The notes under the pieces were generated by a model. The model searched no databases. It was given only the letters and a program-made list of their open reading frames with translations, and was not told the DNA's origin. A DNA stretch of 64,000 bases, from the NCBI GenBank assembly GCA_019915135.1, contig JAHLMK010000018.1, forward strand, positions 1,178,001-1,242,000, given 5' to 3'. This DNA is from Strobilurus pachycystidiatus (lineage: Eukaryota > Basidiomycota > Agaricomycetes > Agaricales > Physalacriaceae). A program made the position numbers and the translations under genes. Below, in pieces: positions 56,389 to 64,000 of this stretch (position 1 is the first letter of the stretch; each line of letters starts with the position of its first letter).

Positions 56389-57888
56389 TCACGCGTACGA
56401 GCGCACTTTCGAGAACCAGAACGGTCTCTCAGACTTGGTCATGACAGGCGAGATGTCCCCGGAGCCAACGTTCACTGAGTCAAACGCCGTAATATCCAGT
56501 CGATTCCACCTGCCGAGCGGGCGAGATCTCAGGTTCAGCGCCATGGTAAAGACATAGCGGAAGGTGTTTGGGTGCGTGAACACCACCTCCGTGAGCTCCG
56601 ACTCGATGGATATTGGGATGTGCCCATTGGCTTCCATGAGATTTGTGATGTAGACGGTGTTGTCTACGAGAGACCAGCGACCGAAGAATAGGTCCTAGGA
56701 GCTGGATGAGAAAGGTCAGAATTAGGGAGAGAGAATAGGCCTACCTTCATGCGAAGATTGGGCTTGAGTACGGGGATGATTTCGTTTGGAGGATGTTCTT
56801 CGTTGGTGCGCAGAGAGATGACTGTGCCGTTGGGGAAGAACCGAAGGTAGCGGTGGTATGTTATCAAGTGGTTTATCTGTGTAAGTGCGTGTCAACACTG
56901 GTAAGAGACTATAACGGCATACACACGTTGACCCACTGATTCTCGCTCAACCCCGCACGTCTGGTCTGTGTTCAGCGCGCGTCGCTGAGTCTGGACGGGC
57001 GGACCTACACATAATGGCACACAGATATGTACACACCATCCATGCGCACCCGCGGCTGTTCGACGTACACTCTCCGATAGTCATGCAGACACTGGTCGAT
57101 GACAGAATCCAATGATGCACGATCAGGCAACTGAGGAGGCTTATACGAGGCGTTCACAAGCTCTCTAGAGGGATATGAGTGCACGCACGCGACCAACGAT
57201 AAGTTATAATTACACACCTCCAAATGGCAGAGTCAAGGGTGAACACCCGTGCTTTCCTGTTGACCACTGCGAAGCGTTCTAGGGAAGTCGGGTCGAGTCT
57301 CATGAGGATCTTGACGAGAATCTCATCGGGAAGAACGTTGAGTGGGACGTTGGTTTCCTCCACCTCTGGATCGAAGGTCAAATGCTCTGGAAAGCCAGCC
57401 ACCACCTTGGCGAGGGTCTTGGTCGCGACAGGGATCGTCGAAGTGTCCTTCGTAGGGGCAGAAGTATCATGATGGTGAGAGTGAGGATGTTCGACGTGGA
57501 CTTTGTTCGCAGCAACAGAGGATATTATTTCCTCGCGATGGTAGGCCCGGTCGACATTGGGATCCTTCCTGAACGCGATACGGTACAGTTTCAGAGCGTC
57601 ATCAAGCTGCCCAAGCCGTTCATGCTCGACAGCTATACGATAGTCAGCGAGCGCAGAGCCCTGGGTGGAGGAGAGCGGAGCATTGGGGTAGGATGAGACA
57701 ACAGCAGCCTTGGAAGCCGCGGCGGGGGTGGGTAGTGGTATCTCGAGTGGTCTACTGCTGCCCTCGCTGTGCTCGACAGCGACGGCGGCCTTTTTGCGCT
57801 CGACTTCTGCGCGCCATTCCGCCCTAAAGCGGGCAAGCTCGTCCGAGTCCGGTGCTGGCTGCATTAAAGTGAATGAATCACTGAGCAT
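56389..57888 (-). CDS. F-box protein FBXO9/HRT3-like
   Basis: SCF-type ubiquitin ligase adaptor resembling F-box only protein 9. The N-terminal part has a TPR-like region (ALADYRIAVEHERLGQLDDA, LKLYRIAFRKDPNVDRAYH). A F-box follows at about residues 175-215: NVLPDEILVKILMRLDPTSL, ERFAVVNRKARVFTLDSAIW. The conserved FBXO9 C-terminal module starts at ELVNASYKPPQLPD and reads DYRRVYVEQPRVRMDGVYIS, YHRYLRFFPNGTVISLRTNE, DLFFGRWSLVDNTVYI and FRYVFTMALNLRSRPLGRWN, then SERPFWFSKVRSYA. There are about six exons. The start used is 57888 (MLSDSFTLMQ); 57864 is an alternative. It lies back to back with the DnaJ gene, 91 bp apart. Confidence 0.87.
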
Positions 57889-57979
57889 CTGAGATTGGCT
57901 TTACCAAGCAATTCGGCCCGTCCGAGCCGAAGCCCTAACCTTAACACGTCGTCATTCTTTCCCTCTTTCCACGTCCGAG
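57889..57979. promoter_or_regulatory. Bidirectional promoter region, FBXO9-like / DnaJ
   Basis: The two start codons face apart over only 91 bp; the 5' untranslated regions probably overlap the other promoter. Confidence 0.6.
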
Positions 57980-59418
57980 ATGGAGAGCAACAAGGATGAG
58001 GCCATCCGCTGCCTCGGCATTGCCCAGAGGCGCCGGGACGAAGGCAACTACGAGGGCGCGCGCAAGTTTGTGCAAAAGTCGATGTCGCTGTTCGACACGC
58101 CCGAGGCGCTGTCGTTGCTGGCATCCATAAACGCCGCGGAGGCCAGGTCTCCAGGCGCTTCCACGTCCACATCGTCGTCGTCGGCGACGGAGAAGAACAC
58201 ATCGTCGGCGTCACAGCGGAATGCCGGTAGTGGCGCCAGCACTGGGACGTCTGGCGGGATGGGCGGCGAGAAGCGGGAGTATACTGCTGAGCAGTTGACT
58301 GTCGTCAAGCGGGTGCGGGGCTGCAAAGTGACGGAATACTACGAGATTCTGTCCATCACCAAGTCCTGCGAGGAAGGCGAAATCAAGAAGGCGTATCGTA
58401 AGGTACGTGATACTCTTCCCCTTCAGTTACCTTCACACTCAATTCGCTCAGCTTGCTCTGGCTCTCCACCCGGACAAGAACGGTGCACCTGGCGCTGATG
58501 AGGCCTTCAAAAGTGCGTCCTATTATCTGTGGTTCCTACCGAAAAATCTGACGACGTGTGCCTCAGTGGTATCAAAAGCCTTCCAGGTACTCTCTGATCC
58601 GCAGAAACGGGCAATATACGACCAGAGCGGCGCAGACCCAGAAGATCGTTCGGGTGGTATGCGCTCGCGCTCGTCGGGCTTCTCAAATGGCGGCTTCGCA
58701 CGCGGCGGCTTCGATGGCGGCGAAATGAGCCCCGAAGATCTGTTCAATATGTTCTTTGGAGGCGGCGGCGGCGGCGGCTTTGCCGGGAATGGCTTTGGTG
58801 GGGGACCTGGTGTGTGATCTGTCGACTGGCCGAGTGTACTAGTACTAACTTTTCCAAGTGTTCACCACAACGTTTGGTCCAGGCGGTTTCAGAACGACTC
58901 GTATGGGCGGCGGTGTTCCCCGCCAACAAGCTGCTGCCAATGACACACGGTCGACATTCGTACAGCTCCTGCCTATCATCATATTGTTTGCGTTGTCGAT
59001 ATTAAGCAACCTACCAAGCTGGTTCACCACAGCACCAGTACCCGACCCACGATTCGCGTTCTCGAGCACCTCCCGATACTCATTCGAACGGCAGACGGCA
59101 GATTTAGGCGTCAAATACTATGTCAACCCTACGGAATGGACCAGCCATCCTGTCTTGGGCCCGGAATTGGCGAAACAGAAATCACAGGACGGCGCTGGGA
59201 AACCAGGACCTGCCGTGTCAAAGTTTGAATATAATGTGGAACTGAGCTACAAGACGGAACTATATCAGGATTGCCGGCGGGGCCTGGACAAGAAGGAGAG
59301 GCGGAGGGAGGCAGAGGTGGGGTTGTTTGGACTGGGAACAGACTGGGAGAAGGTGAAGGCTATAGAGAAGGAGGTGATACCGAGCTGTGTCGAGTATGAG
59401 CAGCTACGGCGACGATAA
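57980..59418 (+). CDS. ER-membrane DnaJ (DNAJB12/14 type, DUF1977)
   Basis: Hsp40 of the ER membrane that recruits Hsp70 to its cytosolic face, typically for ER-associated degradation. The N-terminus carries a helical repeat-like region (EAIRCLGIAQRRRDEGNYEG, ARKFVQKSMSLFDT). The J domain is KVTEYYEILSITKSCEEGEI, KKAYRK, LALALHPDKNGAPGADEAFK (HPD intact) and VVSKAFQVLSDPQKRAIYDQ. A glycine-rich linker (GGFARGGFDGGEMSPEDLFN, MFFGGGGGGGF) follows. The single membrane helix is FVQLLPIIILFALSILSNLP, then the DUF1977 region, LGVKYYVNPTEWTSHPVLGP and YQDCRRGLDKKERRREAEVG. Four exons; the intron in the J domain is conserved in position at AYRK|LAL. Confidence 0.92.
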
Positions 59419-59968
59419 CTTATTGACTTTTATGTTGGGGGTCTGTAGAATAATATGTCGCCACTATTCGTATGTATGCATGGGATAACTAATCGACACC
59501 GGTTTGTAGAGACTGACATGTTGCTGACATGCGTGGTAGTCGCAAAAGACGATTGGATTGGGAGCTGCCCTGACATCCACAGCAAAGCAAGGCGAGATGC
59601 GCGGCGATCACTGGAGTCCCTTCGTACCGACACCGCCCACATCATAGACTGAAGCATATCATCCTACCATGATCCTTGCATGATCCTTGAATGTCGACAC
59701 AGTGTGTAGCAACTTGCGATAGTGATGCAACACGAAGCAAGAGGAAAAGGCAAGTCATATGCCGCATACTGATTCCAGCTGTGCGTTCAAGGACCAGACG
59801 AGACTCCGGGTAGTTGGGGTATTGAAGCTGATAGACAATGGACAGCGCAAGCGGCTCTTCAGTGCTGGCGGGGACGATTAACTCATGCAGGGGTGAGACG
59901 GAATGTTTGGATTGTTATTGGTTCTGGTTCTGGATTGAGTCTAGACAGCAGCATTGACGCCCTCCCCA
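59419..59968. other. Intergenic, convergent 3' ends
   Basis: Between the DnaJ stop and the COX VIIa stop; no gene recognised. Confidence 0.45.
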
Positions 59969-60253
59969 CTACTGACGAGCAGCCAGCTTGGCCCGCTCAA
60001 GCTTGAGGTAGAAGTTTTCCTGGTGGGCAACTGGAGACACAATGATGAGAGGATGAAGCGAAGAATGAAGAGTCGGAGTCATACCCGCAGGAAGGTGGTA
60101 GCCGTACCTGCCGCAACGAATGAGCAAAACACACAACGAAATTAGGGTAAAAGCGCACCAGTAAGTGAATCCGCCGGCGAGGCCAAGGCCGAAGCCTGCG
60201 CCGATATCGACGATAAAGCGTTTCCTGAGCTTGCCAACGATGGGAGCTATCAT
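59969..60253 (-). CDS. COX9: Cytochrome c oxidase subunit VIIa (COX9-like)
   Basis: Small subunit of mitochondrial complex IV. Three exons encode about 60 aa: MIAPIVGKLRKRFIVDIGAG and FGLGLAGGFTYW, then YGYHLPA, then VAHQENFYLKLERAKLAARQ. It matches the layout of yeast Cox9 (MTIAPITG-like start, basic KRR, single membrane helix, short matrix/IMS tail). Reading without introns gives a frame that runs on into CAFTLISLC and other nonsense, so splicing is required. The ATG is at 60253. It shares a ~220-bp upstream region with the B55 gene. Confidence 0.85.
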   Translation of the reverse strand: MIAPIVGKLRKRFIVDIGAGFGLGLAGGFTYWCAFTLISLCVLLIRCGRYGYHLPAGMTPTLHSSLHPLIIVSPVAHQENFYLKLERAKLAARQ

Positions 60254-60477
60254 GGTGGTGGTCTGTTGCAGAGGAGGGAATCGGGCGGAGACGTTTATAG
60301 GCAACACAGCCAAACATGCGGCCTTGCAGGTTTTGGCGTTTCCTAACTTACTAACTGCAATCGCCAATCGACAAGTCGACGACAAGCGACACATCTCTCT
60401 CATCACCACCACCACCACCACCGCCCATCTCATCATCGTCGCACACGACGAGCTCACAGATTTTCGCCCCCAACGAC
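60254..60477. promoter_or_regulatory. Bidirectional promoter region, COX VIIa / PP2A B55
   Basis: 224 bp between divergent start codons. Contains a run of (cac/acc) trinucleotides near 60405-60425. Confidence 0.55.
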
Positions 60478-62250
60478 ATGGAAGACCCTCTCAGCTCAGG
60501 CGGCTGGCGTTTCGCTCAGTGTTTCGGAGACAAGGGCGATATAGACGACATCACCGAAGGTGTGCATTGCTCCGGCCGCCTCGCGCCTCTCTCGGCGCCG
60601 CCGTCGTGTCCCGCCGCTGATCATGCATCCCCGCCACTATAGCTGACATCATCTCGACCGTGGAGTTCGATTCAACGGGCAACTATCTCGCGACAGGCGA
60701 CAAGGGTGGTAGGGTGGTGCTCTTCGAGCGGAATGAACAGGTGCGTGGCCTGTGCTGTCCCCCGGCGCAGATCCTGGCGCAGGCCAATGCTGATTGCGAC
60801 GCACGGCCCACAGAAAAAGGGCTGTGAATACAAGTTTTACACAGAGTTCCAGTCGCACGAGCCCGAGTTTGACTATCTCAAGTCGCTCGAAATCGAGGAG
60901 AAGATCAACAAGATCAAGTGGTGCAAGCGCCAGAACTCTGCGCACTTTCTGCTATCAACAAACGGTGCGCCCCTTCCCAATCGCCGCCTGGCAGCGTCTG
61001 AGTCAGTGTGCAGACAAGACCATCAAGCTATGGAAGGTCTTTGAAAAATCACTACGGGTCGTCTCCGAATCCAACCACCACAACGGCCAGCACCCGAAAC
61101 CCCCGCCCCAAAGTTACAATCAGCTCACCCTCCCCGGCATGGCCATGCAGGACAACATCATTGCCGCCGTTCCTCGCAAGGTCTACGCCAACGCACACGC
61201 TTATCACATACACTCGATCTCCGTCAACTCTGACCAGGAGACCTACATCTCTGCCGACGATTTGCGGATCAACCTGTGGAACCTCAACATCAGCGACCAG
61301 AGCTTCAGTCTGTCGTCTCTCTCAAGCATCATCCACTTGTCTCACGCGTTCCCTAGACATCGTCGATATCAAGCCCGTCAACATGGAAGAACTGACCGAG
61401 GTTATAACCGCCACCGAGTTTCACCCGATACACTGCAACCTCTTCATGTACTCAAGCTCGAAAAGCAATATAAAGCTTGCTGACATGCGTGAATCTGCGC
61501 TGTGCGACCGGCACGCCAAATGTGCGTCCTTTGCGGTTGGTACCTCGCTGCGACCTCTCACTGACTTTGTCGCGTGCACAGGCTTCGAGGAGGAAGAGGA
61601 TCCCTCAACACGGTCTTTCTTCTCCGAAATCATATCATCCATCTCGGACGTCAAGTTCAGTCACGACGGTCGATATATCCTCTCACGCGACTACCTCTCG
61701 CTCAAGATATGGGATATCAACATGGAGAGCAAGCCCGTCAAGACGATCCCCATCCACGACCATCTACGGGGCAAACTGTGTGATTTGTACGAGAACGATT
61801 GCATCTTTGACAAGTTTGAGTGTGTGTGGGGTGGATGACAAGTACGCGCGACGTGTTCCCTTCGATGTCGCTATCTTCTGATCGGCCGTTCTACTAGGCA
61901 TGTGCTGACCGGGTCATACCACAACTATTTCCGGATATACGACTCGGACAATCTGAATGATGTCGTGCTACAAGCTGACAAGTCGGCATTCAAGGCGAGG
62001 AAGATGGGTGGCGCCATGCCGACTTCGAAGCTGGGGATGAAGAATGGACGGCCGGGAGGCACGCCATACAAGGATCTGATGGCGCAGGAGCCGTTGGACT
62101 TTAACAAGAAGATACTGCACGCGAGCTGGCATCCACGGGAGAATACAATAGCGGTGCGTTGCTCCAACTTCCCCTGTTATGATGACTGATCTGATGAACG
62201 TGCTACAGATCGCTGCTACGAACAATCTGTTCTTATACAGTGCGGCATGA
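60478..62250 (+). CDS. CDC55: PP2A regulatory subunit B55 (CDC55)
   Basis: The WD40 B subunit that directs protein phosphatase 2A to mitotic and stress targets. The first exon is [27 protein letters not shown], spliced to [20 protein letters not shown] and [53 protein letters not shown] and [20 protein letters not shown] follow. Later blocks: [82 protein letters not shown]-like [17 protein letters not shown] and [20 protein letters not shown]. The C-terminus NNLFLYSAA is the exact family ending. About seven exons with 50-60 nt introns. Confidence 0.95.
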
Positions 62251-62703
62251 TATACATATCCGTTTACGACCCCATACCTCCGAGCACCCACCCAACCACC
62301 CTTCGTTTCCTTGATTGACGCCCCTCCCCCCCCTCCTTTGCATAGACGCAGCACCAACCAACCATGGACTATACATTCCCCCAACACAACCACACTTGTC
62401 ATAATCAATCGTTCATACATTAGCTGACTACTTACTATACACCACCCTCTCGTCGCGCTGCTGTTGTCGTCCTTGCTGCTCTCTCCCTCCCTCCCCACCA
62501 CCTACCACCACGATATCATGATTTGAAGACGGGTTATGTAGAATGAAGAAGTAATATTCAAATGCAAGAAAATGTATTATTCCACTCTCAACGCTGCAGT
62601 GGAATCGGGATGTCATGGGGAAGGTGATAATTCCTGTGTCCTGGATATCGACGCACAAGTACAAGTAGAGCCATGAAGTATGATAGGCATATGTTAGTGT
62701 TCC
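62251..62703. other. Intergenic, convergent; pyrimidine-rich DNA
   Basis: Between the 3' ends of the B55 gene and ZW10. Contains C-rich runs (near 62325-62340) and a CT-rich stretch around 62480-62500. No gene seen. Confidence 0.45.
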
Positions 62704-64000
62704 TCAGAAAGCCGGGGATTGCGTGGGGTGCCCAGTCATGAGTTTGTTGATAGTCTCAGTCCGCAGATGCGTGTCCGCGAACAGGGCGCGAACAAGCCTG
62801 ACCAACTCCTCGATCTCAAAGTCCACCAACGCCCCCTCCTCGAAGAGCTCTTTGATGTCCGCCATGGACGCTTCCTGGTGGAGATTGAGATCTCGGGAGA
62901 CGAAAGAAGAAGTAGAAAACACACCAGTAGTTCCGATAGGTAAGAGAATTTGAGCCACGATGGGACGTATGCGAGTACGAAAGACGACTGGATTGGTGTC
63001 AATGTTTGAGGCGTGGAAGAAAGTAAGTAGCCTTGAAAGTACCTTATCCTGGGCCTCCATGAACAACCCCTCCACCGCATAAAGAAGCTTGCACAGCTCA
63101 CTCAGCTGGCGCGATTCGACTTCGGTGATATCAGGCAGCGCCGTGATGTCGTCGAGCACCCTCGTCAGAGCCGCCTCGGTTATCGACCCAATGGCTGTGT
63201 AATATTTGCTCTTCGTGAGCACACCACCCCACCGCGTCGCGGCGAGCTTGATGGTGACAAGTGTCCGGCTGAGCGCTGTCTCGCATTCATCGTAGCGGTC
63301 TTGATCGGCAGTGAAGGTGAAGCCAGCGGCACCTTCAGCAATGAGCTTGTCCACCGCCTGGCGTTGCTGGTCCTACATACATTACATTGAGCCTGAGTGA
63401 GGGAGATGCCAAAAGGAAGCGGGAAGACATACGATCGTATCGTGATACCAACTATCGCTCAACACCTTGAGCCGACGCTGCGCTTCTTTTAGACGTTCCT
63501 GCGCCACGCCTGCTCCGACTGCTACCCTGTCAAGCTCTGAGCTGAGATAGAGACAGTTATTCGAGAACCGCATCGGAATATCCAGCGAGGACTTCATCTC
63601 CGTCCCGAGCACCACGGGATACATGGCGCGGTATAAGTCAAGTATAGACGGGGCGGTCTGCATCAAGAGAGTCCCAGGCGCGCTGCTCGTATTCGTGAAA
63701 ATGTGCGACGCTGCCAAGTGATTGCCCTCATTCAGAACGTCCTCGATCATCCTGAGTATCTGTGTCATCTGGGAAGACACCAAGTAGGACTCTTTCAGCG
63801 TTTGTGACTTGGAAGGCGCCAGGGCAGGCGGCCGCTTTTCTGGCGGCTTCTGCGGAACGGCCGGCGAAGATATTGAGGGTGACGGTGCAGGAGACGAACC
63901 ACCGTTGATGTGCTTCTTGTCTTCTTCATCAAGCCGTTTGCGACTTTTGGTGGTGAGGTAACCGGGATAGGTTTCTCGGCCTCGTCTTCAGGCGGATTCG
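62704..64000 (-). CDS. ZW10-like (Dsl1/RZZ) protein, C-terminal part, gene continues past the edge
   Basis: C-terminal part of a gene that starts beyond position 64000. The last exons read ASMADIKELFEEGALVDFEI and EELVRLVRALFADTHLRTET, preceded by VPSWLKFSYLSELLE across an intron, the signature of ZW10/Dsl1-class proteins. Upstream blocks include QMTQILRMIEDVLNEGNHLA, ILDLYRAMYPVVLGTEMKSS, LKEAQRRLKVLSDSWYH and YYTAIGSITEAALTRVLDDI. The 64000 end has a disordered Pro/Ser/Lys stretch (SSPAVPQKPPEKRPPALAPS) upstream of the helical domain. Family proteins tether Golgi-derived vesicles at the ER and, with Rod and Zwilch, act at kinetochores. Confidence 0.83.

Overview
The window is nuclear DNA of a filamentous basidiomycete, most likely an Agaricomycete. 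The evidence is dense genes on both strands with many introns of about 45-60 nt, a class I hydrophobin, a CaaX-type mating pheromone precursor, several F-box/LRR-like proteins, a DUF6534 membrane protein and a DNMT5-type cytosine methyltransferase. I found no rRNA, tRNA, CRISPR array, transposase or viral gene. I call 33 protein genes; the last one runs off the right edge. Most are multi-exon and were assembled by reading across GT...AG introns, so several ends differ from the longest open frames.

Layout. 0.5-6.9 kb is accessory and gene-poor: a diverged kinase-like protein, a hydrophobin flanked by two copies of a 41-bp repeat, and an UNC93-like transporter. 6.9-13.8 kb: ROT1 (ER chaperone), an F-box-like protein, a class II sirtuin, PEX7 (PTS2 receptor) and a triple ZZ zinc-finger protein. 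14.0-18.3 kb: a tandem duplication of a ~2 kb F-box/LRR gene in which the upstream copy has lost frame unless a weak intron is used. 18.7-27.4 kb: pantothenate synthetase, a secreted FMN alpha-hydroxyacid dehydrogenase, CRIPT, an F-box protein, a family-16 methyltransferase and a DUF6534 protein.

27.6-34.75 kb is one very large gene for a DNMT5-type maintenance DNA methyltransferase (C5-MTase, RING and SNF2 ATPase in one chain). Its N-terminus carries a PCNA-binding (PIP) box and I see no chromodomain. 34.9-46.6 kb holds a CTD-interacting-domain protein, PET117, a SWIM/RING zinc-finger protein, an orphan pheromone precursor, the ubiquitin-S27a fusion, a possibly homeodomain-like protein and KRI1. 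46.8-52.7 kb is a BRPF/NTO1-like chromatin reader (EPcA, PHD-knuckle-PHD, bromodomain, PWWP). 52.8-64 kb: a circularly permuted nucleolar GTPase, the PLP-synthase glutaminase, an FBXO9-like protein, an ER DnaJ, COX subunit VIIa, the PP2A B55 subunit and the C-terminus of ZW10.

Functional themes are chromatin and RNA polymerase II (DNMT5, BRPF-like protein, CID protein), ribosome biogenesis (KRI1, permuted GTPase, S27a), mitochondria (PET117, COX VIIa) and ubiquitin ligase adaptors (five F-box genes). The closely spaced head-to-head pairs CID/PET117, FBXO9-like/DnaJ and COX VIIa/B55 probably share promoters.
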